Positions 6,829 through 15,534 of a DNA stretch of 16,375 nucleotides are shown here, piece after piece. The number at the start of each line of letters is the position of its first letter. Positions within the stretch are counted from its first letter, which is position 1. Source of the DNA: an uncultured Colwellia sp. Lineage in GTDB: Bacteria > Pseudomonadota > Gammaproteobacteria > Enterobacterales > Alteromonadaceae. The translations under genes and the position numbers were made by a program. The stretch lies in the NCBI GenBank assembly GCA_913020705.1, contig CAJWBY010000111.1:1-16375 (forward strand), written 5' to 3'. The notes below the pieces were generated by a model. That model searched no databases. It had not been told where the DNA came from and worked only from the letters and a program-made list of their open reading frames with translations.

Positions 6829-8349
6829 ATGTCTTTACGCAGTTATTTATTTGCCTTGATCGGAAGCTTGATTATTCTGCTCACCATTATTCAACTATTT
6901 CTTGTTTATTGGATTGAACAAAACCTAAATCAAGAAGTTAATGTTCAAGCTCGAAACCTTAGTGCACAAGTTTTTGAGTTAGCATTTGATGAATTAAATC
7001 AAAATACTGATAACGTGAAAAAAGTGAAATTTATTTCTGAGAATATTACCGTTGATGACATAACACTGATCACTGAAGATGCTATAGGGAATAGAAAAAA
7101 AACATTCAATAAGAAAGTAAATGAAATAGTAAACCAAGATAAAATATTAAAAGAAAATGAAGAACAATATATTGAAAAAAATAGCGAAATAGAAAATTTA
7201 CACATAGTAAAGAGAGAAATAAAAACAATTGTTGACCGTATTTACCGGAAAAAGGATGCGTTAGCATCTGATATTGTTACTCAGGAACATAAAGTCATTA
7301 TTCACTCCCCTGAAAGCCTTCACCATCAATGGGTACAAGGTCTATCTCCACAAAGTAAAACCAAAGAGTTACTTCAAAATATCCAATGGGTATTGATACT
7401 TTGCGGTATTACCGCATTATTCGCAGCGTATTGGTTAAGTGCACAATTTAATAAGCCATTAGCTCTTCTTTCTGCTGGTTTTAAAAGATTAGCAAAAGGC
7501 GATTATCAACACCATGTCGATGAGCAAGGCATTCAAGAGATAAGAATTACCATCCAACACTTCAACGACATGGTTAAACGACTTGACCACCTTACTCAAA
7601 CAGAGCAACAGCACAATGAAATAAAGCACTTAGCAGAATTGGGTGAAGTTAGTAGAGGTTTAGCACATTCATTAAGAAACCCTATCCATACAATAGGCTT
7701 GTCTATAGAACAACTAAATGACACCGATTTATCCCCAGAGTATCGAACAAAACTAATTAAAACGATTCAAAATAAGATCATCCATATCGACAAAAATATT
7801 AAAGCTTTACTGGAGGTAACGACGAGTGGGCTAAGCCGTGATGATAACATTCCGATACTTGCTGTAATTCAAGACATTATGCTGGAGTACAAATCTTGCC
7901 ATGGACAGCCACAAAAATTTGAAGTGGACATTTTACCTGAATTATCTATTATCGGCGCGGAGTCTGAAATTAGATCTATTCTTCATACTCTGATTATTAA
8001 CGCATGCGAGAGTAATAGTGATAGTGCCTCCCCTGAAAAAAATAATGTCGTTATTATCAAAGCTAAAAAAGTTGGTAAGCAATTAACTATTATTGTAATT
8101 GATCAAGGTGCAGGGTTAGATAAAAAAATCGGAAAAAGATTATTTTACCCCCACATTTCGACAAAAGCAGAAGGGGCTGGCATGGGCCTTTATATTGCCA
8201 AACGAATCATTTCATTGCACTACAATGGGGATATTCATTTAGAAAATCAATGCACCGATAATGGTGAAACAACCGGTTGTTTGGCGAAAGCTGATTTTAA
8301 TATCGTGCAAGTAAAAAAACAAATACAATCTGAAAAAAAAGGATCGTAA
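6829..8349 (+). CDS. Membrane sensor histidine kinase with HAMP domain
   Basis: The protein has 506 residues from ATG 6829. That start has GGA 8 bases upstream; an in-frame TTG at 6775 would add a second hydrophobic stretch and overlap promoter-like sequence, so it is not preferred. Order of parts: transmembrane helix 1 (about 6-28), a highly charged Lys/Glu/Asn-rich periplasmic domain (about 29-183), helix 2 (about 187-205), HAMP (about 206-258), and a HisKA box with phosphoacceptor H280 in LAHSLRNPIHTIG. The HATPase domain has N391 in the N-box, the G1 box DQGAGLD (425-431), and G2 box GAGMGL (449-454). The His is followed by Ser rather than the usual Glu. It should autophosphorylate and pass phosphate to the regulator encoded next, whose ATG overlaps its stop by one base (TAATG). 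The periplasmic domain matches no ligand-binding family I know. Confidence 0.93.
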   Translation: MSLRSYLFALIGSLIILLTIIQLFLVYWIEQNLNQEVNVQARNLSAQVFELAFDELNQNTDNVKKVKFISENITVDDITLITEDAIGNRKKTFNKKVNEIVNQDKILKENEEQYIEKNSEIENLHIVKREIKTIVDRIYRKKDALASDIVTQEHKVIIHSPESLHHQWVQGLSPQSKTKELLQNIQWVLILCGITALFAAYWLSAQFNKPLALLSAGFKRLAKGDYQHHVDEQGIQEIRITIQHFNDMVKRLDHLTQTEQQHNEIKHLAELGEVSRGLAHSLRNPIHTIGLSIEQLNDTDLSPEYRTKLIKTIQNKIIHIDKNIKALLEVTTSGLSRDDNIPILAVIQDIMLEYKSCHGQPQKFEVDILPELSIIGAESEIRSILHTLIINACESNSDSASPEKNNVVIIKAKKVGKQLTIIVIDQGAGLDKKIGKRLFYPHISTKAEGAGMGLYIAKRIISLHYNGDIHLENQCTDNGETTGCLAKADFNIVQVKKQIQSEKKGS

Positions 8350-9716
8350 TGAGTATGAATATACTAGTCGTTGAAGACGAACACGAACAACGCGAGTTAA
8401 TTTGCGATATCTTACTCGCCAGTGGTTTTCAGGTTATGAGTGCGAATTGTGTAGAAGACGCTATCCTAAAAATAAAATGCAATGCTTATGATGTTATTTT
8501 CTCTGATTGGAAACTTGGCTCTCTCTCTGGCTTAGATTTATTAAACTATGTTCGCAGGAACCAAGCAGATATTGGATTCATAATTGCGACTGCATACGGC
8601 ACAATTAATCATGCAGTAGAAGCATTACAGCAAGGTGCTGATGATTATTTACCAAAACCATTTAAACGACAAGAACTATTATTAACGATAAATAAAGCTT
8701 ATAAAGCCTTTCAGTTACGTGGGCAGAATAAAGCCTTAAGCGCACAACTCAGCGAGCAAAAGCAACTTGTCAGTTTAGTGGGAAAAGCCCCTTGTATGCA
8801 GAAGGTTTATCAACGCATAGGTAAGGTTTCAGCAACGAATGCTACGGTACTTATATTAGGAGAAAGTGGTACAGGTAAAGAACTTGCCGCGAGAGCTTTA
8901 CATGATAAATCAAACAGAGCGCATGAAAGGTTTGTCGCGATTAATTGTGGTGCAATTGCAGAATCTATTGCAGAAGCAGAACTCTTTGGCGCAGAAAAAG
9001 GAGCTTATACTGGGGCTAACTCAAGTAAAATTGGCCGCTTTGAAGCCGCACATCAAGGTACTATTTTTTTAGATGAAATAGGAGAATTATCTCCGTCATT
9101 ACAATCACATCTATTACGCTTTCTTCAAGAGAGTACAATTACAAGACTAGGCAGTAATGATGAAATAAAACTGGATGTCCGAGTCATCGCAGCCACTCAC
9201 CGAAACTTAGTTAAAGAAGTTGAAAATGGTAATTTCCGAGAAGATTTATTTTATCGATTAAATGTGGTGCCAATAAAAATGCCCGCATTACGTGAACGCC
9301 AAGAAGATATTGCCATGTTAGCGGATCACTTTATTCTGTTACACAATAAACAATATCAAAGTGAAGCAAAAAAACTATCGCCCGAGTGTTATCGTTTATT
9401 ACTTGAATATCACTGGCCTGGAAATGTGCGTGAACTGTCTAATCGTATTGAACGTTATGTATTACTTGATGATGAAGAAGAGTTAACTCAAAACATTTTT
9501 CCTAAGGTGTTCAATGACCAAAACAAAAGTGGACTCCCTCATTTTGAAATGCCAACTTCAGGCTTTAATTGGGAACAATTTGAAAAGTATTGCTTATCTG
9601 AAGCATTGAAAATCAACCAAGGCAACAAAACTAAAGCCGCAAAATATTTAAATTTACCTTATAAGGCATTTTTATACCGTTTAGAAAAGTTTCAAATATC
9701 ACCAAACATCAAATAG
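8349..9716 (+). CDS. NtrC-family response regulator, sigma54-dependent activator
   Basis: The protein has 455 residues with the complete NtrC layout. Receiver domain 1-120: acidic pocket E9/D10, phosphoacceptor D53 in FSDWKLG, K103 in LPKPF. AAA+ domain about 142-375: Walker A GESGTGKE (171-178), Walker B IFLDEIGE (239-246), sigma54-contact loop GAYTGA (218-223), and the FREDLFYRLNVVPI region with the arginine finger. Fis-type helix-turn-helix about 410-450 (NKTKAAKYLNLPYKAFLYRL). The contact loop has Tyr instead of the usual Phe, a conservative change, and Ala replaces the common His just before EKGAYTGA. AAGGA upstream gives a good ribosome site, and the 1-nt overlap with the kinase gene implies coupled translation. 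The likely target is the sigma54 promoter at 6580-6596. Confidence 0.96.
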   Translation: MSMNILVVEDEHEQRELICDILLASGFQVMSANCVEDAILKIKCNAYDVIFSDWKLGSLSGLDLLNYVRRNQADIGFIIATAYGTINHAVEALQQGADDYLPKPFKRQELLLTINKAYKAFQLRGQNKALSAQLSEQKQLVSLVGKAPCMQKVYQRIGKVSATNATVLILGESGTGKELAARALHDKSNRAHERFVAINCGAIAESIAEAELFGAEKGAYTGANSSKIGRFEAAHQGTIFLDEIGELSPSLQSHLLRFLQESTITRLGSNDEIKLDVRVIAATHRNLVKEVENGNFREDLFYRLNVVPIKMPALRERQEDIAMLADHFILLHNKQYQSEAKKLSPECYRLLLEYHWPGNVRELSNRIERYVLLDDEEELTQNIFPKVFNDQNKSGLPHFEMPTSGFNWEQFEKYCLSEALKINQGNKTKAAKYLNLPYKAFLYRLEKFQISPNIK

Positions 9717-9806
9717 TTAGCACAAAAGTACAGTTTTCTTATATGACAAGGTTCCAAACAACCAGTTTTAATGCCTAAAACTTATAACCATTATGCTGAA
9801 ATGATC

Positions 9807-9869
9807 TAAACTTAAATTAAGTTTAACTGGATTGAACCATGGCAAAGTATGTGTTCAACCCAAGTTAAA
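9807..9869. repeat. Overlapping palindrome and long inverted repeat
   Basis: A perfect 19-bp palindrome (9807-9825; arms TAAACTTAA/TTAAGTTTA) overlaps the left arm of a second inverted repeat. In the latter, 9822-9837 pairs with 9853-9869 through 15 matches, one mismatch and one bulged base, with a 15-nt loop. The two structures share 9822-9825 and cannot form together. No T-run follows, so a standard terminator for the regulator gene is not supported; a protein-binding site or a leader switch before the small gene is possible. The rest of 9717-9920 shows a further 10-bp palindrome, ATAACGTTAT, at 9889-9898. Confidence 0.6.
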
Positions 9870-9920
9870 TAAGGCTTAAGGATGGAACATAACGTTATTT
9901 AAGTTTCTGAGGTAGTATAT

Positions 9921-10133
9921 ATGAGTGTTATTTGGAGAAACCATGCAAGTCGGCTAATGGAATTCGTTAATAGCAATAACGAAGTTCAAGCACATCTTTA
10001 TCTTGAGCAGTTAATGCTATTCCCTGTGGATATCCAAGATAAAATAATCAATGACATTAGCCATTTGGCTCAGTGTAATTGTGAAGCTGTCTCAAACATC
10101 ATAAGTCAGTATACGATGTTTGAGCTTAAATGA
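9921..10133 (+). CDS. Small hypothetical protein, 70 residues
   Basis: I do not recognise this protein. ATG 9921 is preceded by GAGGT with 7-8 bases spacing, an excellent ribosome site, which argues for a real gene. The protein is soluble and mostly helical in appearance, with no signal peptide or membrane segment. It has heptad-like hydrophobics (LYLEQLMLFPVDIQDKIINDI) and a Cys-x-Cys pair (CNC). It lies 204 bp after the regulator gene and converges on uvrB with only 12 bp between the stops, so no separate terminator fits between them. It may be transcribed alone or by read-through from the kinase-regulator operon. Confidence 0.65.
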   Translation: MSVIWRNHASRLMEFVNSNNEVQAHLYLEQLMLFPVDIQDKIINDISHLAQCNCEAVSNIISQYTMFELK

Positions 10134-10145
10134 TCAGAAGTATAA

Positions 10146-12143
10146 CTAACGGGATAATTGTTGTTCTCTTAGCTTTGAGACTTTATCTCGCAAATCAGCA
10201 GCTTGTTCAAACTCTAAGTTTTGAGCATGAGTGAACATGTCACTTTCAAGCTGCTTGATTTTTACATCAATCTCTTTCAGTGATAATATTTTATAGTCAG
10301 CCGCTTGTTCAGCTACATTCAATAATGTATTACTCGAAGATACTGTACCGTTATGCAAAGCATCACTAATTTTACTTACCACTCCTCTGGGCGTAATATT
10401 ATTATCTACGTTATATTGATGTTGCATAGTTCGCCGACGATCAGTTTCGTCAATCGCTTTTTTCATTGACCCCGTTATTTTTGCTGCATATAAAATAGCG
10501 CGACCATTTATATTTCGAGCAGCACGACCAATAGTTTGAATTAGAGAACGCTCCGAACGTAAAAAACCTTCCTTATCTGCATCTAATATTGCGACTAATG
10601 AAACTTCAGGCATGTCCAAGCCTTCACGTAATAAATTAATACCAACAAGCACATCAAACTTACCTAGTCGAAAATCTCTAATTATTTCTACACGTTCTAC
10701 GGTATCAATATCTGAATGTAAATAACGGGCTTTTACGTTATGTTCATCTAAGTAATCAGAAAGATCTTCTGCCATACGTTTAGTTAATGTTGTCGCAAGA
10801 ACACGCTCTTGTATGGCGACACGTTTTCTAATTTCAGACAATAAGTCATCAACTTGAGTTTCGACAGGACGTACTTCAATGATAGGGTCAAGCAAACCTG
10901 TTGGGCGAACAACCTGTTGGGCAATATCATCTCCAGATTTCTCTATCTCGTAATTACTGGGTGTTGCAGATACATAAATAGTTTGAGGCGCTAATGCTTC
11001 AAATTCATCGAATTTCATGGGGCGATTATCAAGCGCTGAAGGCAAACGGAAGCCGTAGTTCACTAAGTTTTCTTTTCGTGAACGATCTCCTTTATACATT
11101 GCGCCTATTTGAGGGACTGTAACGTGAGACTCATCAATAATTAACAAACCATCATCAGGTAAATAATCAAACAAAGTCGGTGGTGATTCCCCTTCTTCTC
11201 GCCCAGATAAATAGCGAGAATAATTTTCTATACCTGAGCAATAGCCCAACTCTGTCATCATTTCGATGTCAAATTGAGTACGCTGAACAATACGCTGTTC
11301 TTCAATTAAGCGGTTATTATCTTTTAAAAAAGTTGAACGCTCTTTTAATTCAATTTTTATCTTATCGATTGCTGATAATATTTTATCTCGCGGCGTAGCA
11401 TAATGTGTTTTAGGGTATACGGTCACTCTATCTAAAGTACGTTCAACTTGACCTGTAAGTGGATCAAACATTGATAAGCGTTCAATTTCTTCGTCAAACA
11501 ACTCAACACGTAATGCCAAACGATCAGATTCGGCTGGAAATATATCAATAACATCGCCACGAACTCGATAAGTCGCTCGCTGAAAAGCAGCATCATTTCG
11601 CTTGTACTGTAATTCGGCAAGACGACGCAATATATCTCGCTGATTAATAATATCGCCAACACTAATGTGGAGCATCATTTTTAAATATGAGTCAGGATCA
11701 CCTAAACCATAAATAGCAGACACAGAAGCGATTATAATAACGTCTCGTCGCTCAAGTAAGGCCTTAGTGGCAGACAATCGCATTTGCTCTATATGCTCGT
11801 TTACAGAGGCATCTTTCTCAATAAAAGTATCTGTTGTAGGAACATAAGCTTCTGGCTGATAATAATCATAATAAGAAACAAAATATTCAACCGCATTGTT
11901 CGGGAAGAACTCCTTCATTTCGCTGTAAAGTTGCGCAGCAAGCGTTTTATTCGGAGCAATCATCATAGTTGGACGATTTAATTTAGCGACAACATTTGCG
12001 ATAGTAAAGGTTTTACCTGATCCTGTTACACCTAGAAGCGTTTGATGCGCCAAGCCACTTTCAAGACCATCGAGTAATTGCTTAATTGCGGTAGGTTGAT
12101 CACCATTTGGGGTGTAGTCTGACTTTAAGTCCATCTTTTTCAT
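10146..12143 (-). CDS. uvrB: UvrABC excinuclease subunit B
   Basis: The protein has 665 residues (E. coli 673) and is colinear with E. coli UvrB. Visible parts: Walker A GVTGSGKT (38-45), the damage-probing beta-hairpin [14 protein letters not shown] (about 89-102), Walker B/DExH box DESH (337-340), helicase motifs SATP and QTIGRAARN, and a C-terminal UVR domain (about 626-662) that binds UvrA or UvrC. With UvrA it verifies damage and loads UvrC for the dual incision of nucleotide excision repair in the cytoplasm. The start ATG overlaps the stop of the MATE gene in ATGA, with AGGAAG 7 bases upstream, so it is translated from a shared transcript. A second in-frame Met at residue 4 is a possible start. 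No LexA-type CTGT-N8-ACAG site is visible upstream of this gene or of the operon. Confidence 0.98.
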   Translation of the reverse strand: MKKMDLKSDYTPNGDQPTAIKQLLDGLESGLAHQTLLGVTGSGKTFTIANVVAKLNRPTMMIAPNKTLAAQLYSEMKEFFPNNAVEYFVSYYDYYQPEAYVPTTDTFIEKDASVNEHIEQMRLSATKALLERRDVIIIASVSAIYGLGDPDSYLKMMLHISVGDIINQRDILRRLAELQYKRNDAAFQRATYRVRGDVIDIFPAESDRLALRVELFDEEIERLSMFDPLTGQVERTLDRVTVYPKTHYATPRDKILSAIDKIKIELKERSTFLKDNNRLIEEQRIVQRTQFDIEMMTELGYCSGIENYSRYLSGREEGESPPTLFDYLPDDGLLIIDESHVTVPQIGAMYKGDRSRKENLVNYGFRLPSALDNRPMKFDEFEALAPQTIYVSATPSNYEIEKSGDDIAQQVVRPTGLLDPIIEVRPVETQVDDLLSEIRKRVAIQERVLATTLTKRMAEDLSDYLDEHNVKARYLHSDIDTVERVEIIRDFRLGKFDVLVGINLLREGLDMPEVSLVAILDADKEGFLRSERSLIQTIGRAARNINGRAILYAAKITGSMKKAIDETDRRRTMQHQYNVDNNITPRGVVSKISDALHNGTVSSSNTLLNVAEQAADYKILSLKEIDVKIKQLESDMFTHAQNLEFEQAADLRDKVSKLREQQLSR

Positions 12144-13516
12144 GATGATACTTCCTTTATTTTAGGAAGTTCGTGTGGAAACTGCTTATCAAATAAACGG
12201 TAAGAAATCATTCCCATTATAAGGTTGCCACAAACACCACCAATGAAGAAACCTTCAATACCATAATATATACTACCTAAGTAGGCTAAAGGTACATAAC
12301 ATACAAAGAGGCGAATAACGCTAAGCATTAGCGCCACCATAGGTTTATGCAATGCATTAAAAGAAGAGTTAGTTAAAATTATAACCCCCTGCAAACCATA
12401 ACCTAATGGCATGATCCACATGAATAACACAATAATATCTGCAACCGCTTCTTCTTTAGAAAAAACATCGGCAATAAAAGGCGCTATTAATACGAGCAGA
12501 AAATATATAAGTAGTTGCCATATAAGCACAAACTTTACTGATACCTTAAAACTTTTCTCAACACGATGCATATTGCCAGCACCAAAATTTTGGCTGATAA
12601 AAGGCGGAAGCGTCATAGACATCGCTAAAACAACTAAACATGCGATGGACTCAATGCGAGAGCCAACACCAAAAGCAGCTACTGCAGAGTCTCCATAACT
12701 CGCTACAATAGCGGTTAGAATAGCTGCGGAAATCGGTGTAAGCATGTTAGCGCCTGCAGCAGGTAAACCTATATGTAAAATTCCCCTGCTTGAAGCAACA
12801 AATGTTTTCAAAGGTAAAAGTTTAGTGTGGATCAATTGACGTTTCACGCCCACAATATATAAAACAAGTAATAAGCCAAAAACCCAAGAAATTAATGTTG
12901 CTATAGCAGCCCCCTGTATTCCCATCGCAGGAATAGGGCCAAAACCAAAAATAAAAATCGGGTCTAATATTGCATTAATCAAACCAGCACTGCCCATGAT
13001 AATACTGGGTGTTTTTGTGTCTCCGGAAGCTCTTAAGATGGCATTGCCAATCATAGGACCGATTAAACAAATACTGCCGATAAACCAAATATCCATATAA
13101 TCATGAATTAAAGGTAATAAAGCTTCACTCGCCCCAAGTAAGAGAAATATGTCATCAGTAAACAAATAACCAACAAAAGATAAAATGCCGACAACAATTG
13201 CGGCTAAGTATATAGCCGCTGTCCCAGAATTTTTTGCCGACTCATCATTCCCCTTCCCCAGCGCTTTAGCAATAACAGCTGAAGTACCAATCCCTAGGCC
13301 TATAGTTAAACTAATAACAGTAAAAGTGATAGGGAATGTAAAGCTAATGGCAGCAAGAGGTTGTGTGCCTAATAACCCAACAAAAAAAGTGTCAACTAAA
13401 TTAAAAGTCATTAATAAAATCATCCCGTAAATCATTGGGATAGTCATACGCTTGATAGTCTCAGCTACAGGGTCTTCAAGTAAGTTAATTGGCTTTTTTA
13501 TATTTATTTTTGTCAT
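12140..13516 (-). CDS. MATE-family multidrug/Na+ or H+ antiporter
   Basis: The protein has 458 residues, the usual MATE length, with about 12 hydrophobic segments in two similar halves. Each half begins with a typical MATE signature: [29 protein letters not shown] near 27-60 and [41 protein letters not shown] in the second half. It should sit in the inner membrane and export organic cations or drugs in exchange for Na+ or H+; the substrate is not readable. Its stop overlaps the uvrB start by 4 nt. The ATG at 13514-13516 has no strong ribosome site, and a stop codon lies immediately upstream of it in frame. A possible minus-strand -10, TACAAT (13565-13560), lies upstream with a poor -35. Confidence 0.93.
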   Translation of the reverse strand: MTKINIKKPINLLEDPVAETIKRMTIPMIYGMILLMTFNLVDTFFVGLLGTQPLAAISFTFPITFTVISLTIGLGIGTSAVIAKALGKGNDESAKNSGTAAIYLAAIVVGILSFVGYLFTDDIFLLLGASEALLPLIHDYMDIWFIGSICLIGPMIGNAILRASGDTKTPSIIMGSAGLINAILDPIFIFGFGPIPAMGIQGAAIATLISWVFGLLLVLYIVGVKRQLIHTKLLPLKTFVASSRGILHIGLPAAGANMLTPISAAILTAIVASYGDSAVAAFGVGSRIESIACLVVLAMSMTLPPFISQNFGAGNMHRVEKSFKVSVKFVLIWQLLIYFLLVLIAPFIADVFSKEEAVADIIVLFMWIMPLGYGLQGVIILTNSSFNALHKPMVALMLSVIRLFVCYVPLAYLGSIYYGIEGFFIGGVCGNLIMGMISYRLFDKQFPHELPKIKEVSS

Positions 13517-13868
13517 TTAATGCAAGCTATTGGCTGTCTTTGCGGGAAAATACAAAAGTATTGTAAAAGATAGTGATAAAACTCGCTATGTATATATTTT
13601 ATTTCAACATGATTGTAGTTTTTTAACATAGATATAAAGCTTATAACCAACCAATAATAAACTTCTTGTACCTATTCTTTCGTATAACTCACAGGAAACA
13701 GCCATAAAACCAGCGTTGAACAAAAATCACACTAAGATAACTAAAACGGGGAGTTGCGCACCTAAGCAACTGTTATAATTAAAAAATACATAACATGGAA
13801 AAATATTACAATTAAGCTACAACAAGCATTCCTCCGTTGAAGTTACCTTTTTTTACACTTTCATTCAC
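13517..13868. other. Intergenic stretch without a gene
   Basis: I see no coding region. The content is AT-rich. A short stem AGTTGC/GCAACT (13752-13757, 13766-13771) with an 8-nt loop is present, followed by TATAAT (13774-13779) without a matching -35. The promoter of the MATE-uvrB operon must lie in the first part; the best -10 is TACAAT on the minus strand at 13560-13565. No SOS box was seen. Confidence 0.5.
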
Positions 13869-13899
13869 AAACTTATCCACAGATTCAGTGGATAAGTTT
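13869..13899. promoter_or_regulatory. Inverted pair of DnaA-box-like 9-mers in a perfect palindrome
   Basis: AAACTTATCCAC (13869-13880) and GTGGATAAGTTT (13888-13899) are perfect 12-bp inverted arms around a 7-bp spacer. The left arm with the next base contains TTATCCACA (13873-13881), the exact strong DnaA-box consensus. The right arm read on the minus strand gives TTATCCACT (13895-13887), one base off. As RNA it would also be a strong hairpin, but no T-run follows. DnaA binding is inferred from the motif only. Confidence 0.5.
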
Positions 13900-14019
13900 A
13901 AGTAATACTCGCTTACAAAACTCAAGGGTAAAAATAGAACTACATTTGAAGATAAAGCACACTGAGTGTCGACAAAATAAGCAAACAAACAAAATAATGA
14001 TTTATTTATAAATTTTGTG

Positions 14020-14048
14020 TTGACAGTTCCCCCACAGGCATTTAATAT
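14020..14048 (+). promoter_or_regulatory. Promoter of tRNA-Asn, stringent-type
   Basis: TTGACA (14020-14025) is a perfect -35, followed after 17 bp by TAATAT (14043-14048) as the -10. The next bases, CTCGCCCC, form a GC-rich discriminator typical of stringently controlled stable-RNA promoters. Transcription would start near 14055-14058, about 30 bp before the tRNA. Confidence 0.8.
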
Positions 14049-14087
14049 CTCGCCCCGTTAGCCAAGACGCTTGGCAAACAAAACGAT

Positions 14088-14163
14088 TCCTCAATAGCTC
14101 AGTTGGTAGAGCAACGGACTGTTAATCCGTTTGTCCCTGGTTCAAGTCCAGGTTGAGGAGCCA
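14088..14163 (+). tRNA. tRNA-Asn (anticodon GTT)
   Basis: The 76-nt gene folds as a full cloverleaf: acceptor TCCTCAA/TTGAGGA, D stem GCTC/GAGC, anticodon stem ACGGA/TCCGT with loop CTGTTAA, T stem CCTGG/CCAGG with loop TTCAAGT. The anticodon GTT is at 14121-14123, reading AAC and AAU. The discriminator G and the CCA end (14161-14163) are encoded. It stands alone with its own promoter and terminator. No integrase or duplicated 3' end is visible nearby, so it is not evidently an insertion site here. Confidence 0.98.
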
Positions 14164-14169
14164 AATCGA

Positions 14170-14200
14170 AAAGCCTGCAATTTATTGAAGGCTTTTTTTT
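14170..14200 (+). terminator. Intrinsic terminator of tRNA-Asn
   Basis: AAAGCCT (14170-14176) pairs with AGGCTTT (14189-14195), and CAAT (14178-14181) with ATTG (14184-14187), with one internal mismatch and a 2-nt loop. Eight T (14193-14200) follow, seven bases after the CCA end. Confidence 0.92.
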
Positions 14201-14391
14201 GATGTGTATACCGTAAATATATTAAATTGATTAATAACGTTTAAATAAAAAACTACTACTCAATAATAAATTTGATAAAGCACCGGCTATGCTTATACAA
14301 AATTAGCGCTTGTCTCTGGTTTATGATATTTCAAGTTCACATTAGATAAACCACACAAAAACACATGAATACTATGTTTTATTTAAAACAA

Positions 14392-15258
14392 CTAATCGTC
14401 TAGGCGAGCAATCAAACTAGATGTATCCCAGCGATTACCACCCTTTTGTTGAACCTTTTCATAGTAACCGTCTAATTGTTTTGTCACCGTTAAATCGGCA
14501 CCAATTTTTTCTGCCTCTTGAAATGCCATACTTAAATCTTTTCTGACCCAATCAACCGCAAAACCAAAATCAAATTCTCTAGCACACATTGTTTTGCCGC
14601 GATTATCCATTTGCCATGAACCAGCAGCACCTTTGGAAATTGTTTCTATGAGTTTGTCAGTGTCAAGACCAGCCTTCTGGGCAAAGTTAAGACCTTCAGC
14701 TAAGCCTTGAACAGTATTAACGAAGCATATTTGATTAACCATCTTTGCTAACTGCCCAGAGCCAACCTTGCCCATAAGCTGACTAAATCGAGCATAAGCG
14801 TTCATTACTGGTTTTACTTTTTCAAAAATATCTTCTTCACCGCCAGCCATAATGGTTAAAACACCATTTTCTGCGCCAGCTTGACCTCCAGATACAGGTG
14901 CATCGATAAAATGCTTATTCTGTAATGTAGCTAGCGAATGAAGATCTCTTGCAAGTTCAGCTGAAGCTGTTGTGTGGTCGACTAAAACGGCACCTTCAGA
15001 TAAACCGGCAAAAACACCGTTATCACCTAAAACTACCTGTTTAACATCATTATCATTACCAACGCATAAAAAAACGATTTCGCAGCCCTCAGCGGCCTCT
15101 TTTGGGCTCTTAGCTAAACAACCTCCAAACTCTTTGACCCATTGTTCCGCCTTCGTATGAGTACGATTATAAACGCAGATATCAAAACCAGCATTTTGCA
15201 AATGCCCTGCCATCGGATATCCCATTACGCCTAAACCAATAAATGCCATTTTTTTCAT
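14392..15258 (-). CDS. NAD(P)-dependent beta-hydroxyacid dehydrogenase (GarR/MmsB/GLYR-like)
   Basis: The protein has 288 residues, normal for the family. The N-terminal Rossmann fold begins FIGLGVMGYPMAGHL, with the dinucleotide-binding GLGVMG at 8-13. NRTHTKAE at 31-38 suggests NADP(H) may be used, since Arg follows the second strand. The substrate motif DAPVSGGQAGAENG lies at 119-132 and the catalytic lysine is K172 in GQLAKMVNQ; the rest is the helical dimerisation domain. Enzymes of this family oxidise or reduce 3-hydroxyisobutyrate, tartronate semialdehyde, or succinic semialdehyde/glyoxylate. The sequence alone does not separate these options, and no pathway genes adjoin. GGAG lies 7 bases before ATG 15256-15258. 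The 14201-14391 gap on its 3' side holds only a GGTTTAT/ATAAACC inverted pair (14318-14324, 14346-14352), a doubtful terminator. Confidence 0.9.
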   Translation of the reverse strand: MKKMAFIGLGVMGYPMAGHLQNAGFDICVYNRTHTKAEQWVKEFGGCLAKSPKEAAEGCEIVFLCVGNDNDVKQVVLGDNGVFAGLSEGAVLVDHTTASAELARDLHSLATLQNKHFIDAPVSGGQAGAENGVLTIMAGGEEDIFEKVKPVMNAYARFSQLMGKVGSGQLAKMVNQICFVNTVQGLAEGLNFAQKAGLDTDKLIETISKGAAGSWQMDNRGKTMCAREFDFGFAVDWVRKDLSMAFQEAEKIGADLTVTKQLDGYYEKVQQKGGNRWDTSSLIARLDD

Positions 15259-15331
15259 ATTATCTCCATTGACGATCAGTTAAATGATCTTTTGTTGGTA
15301 ATTTATAAAGTGCTAATAGAAGTTTATCAAA

Positions 15332-15534
15332 ATCATCACTCTTTGGCATCCATGTGACCGTGATTTTGCCTACATGGATGCAGGTACTTGTGATTTGTCA
15401 GGAACAAAAATGACGTGCAGGAAGCACTAATGCCGAGAAGGCATGGATGCCTAAGAACGGCCACGACCGTTTGTCCTGAACATCGTCACTCTTTCACATC
15501 CATGTGACCGTGACATACCGTTCGTCCTGAACAT
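15332..15534. repeat. Intergenic repeat cluster with CATCCATG core
   Basis: A 32-bp direct repeat occurs at 15332-15363 and 15482-15513 with 29 identical bases (core CACTCTTT..CATCCATGTGACCGTGA). A 17-bp repeat, CCGTT(T/C)GTCCTGAACAT, occurs at 15467-15483 and 15518-15534 with one difference. The CATCCATG core also appears inverted at 15372-15380 and 15442-15449; the first makes a perfect 10-bp stem with 15346-15355 (GCATCCATGT/ACATGGATGC). The cluster fills the gap between the dehydrogenase and the greA terminator, has no coding frame, and resembles short dispersed intergenic repeats. Other copies elsewhere are expected but not visible here. Confidence 0.75.

Noticed and set aside
14088..14391. 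tRNA-Asn as the attachment site of an integrated element
   Set aside because: No integrase, no second copy of the tRNA 3' end and no change in gene type were seen next to it.
15332..15534. CRISPR array
   Set aside because: The repeats are few, of two kinds and irregularly spaced (150 and 51 bp), with no cas genes.
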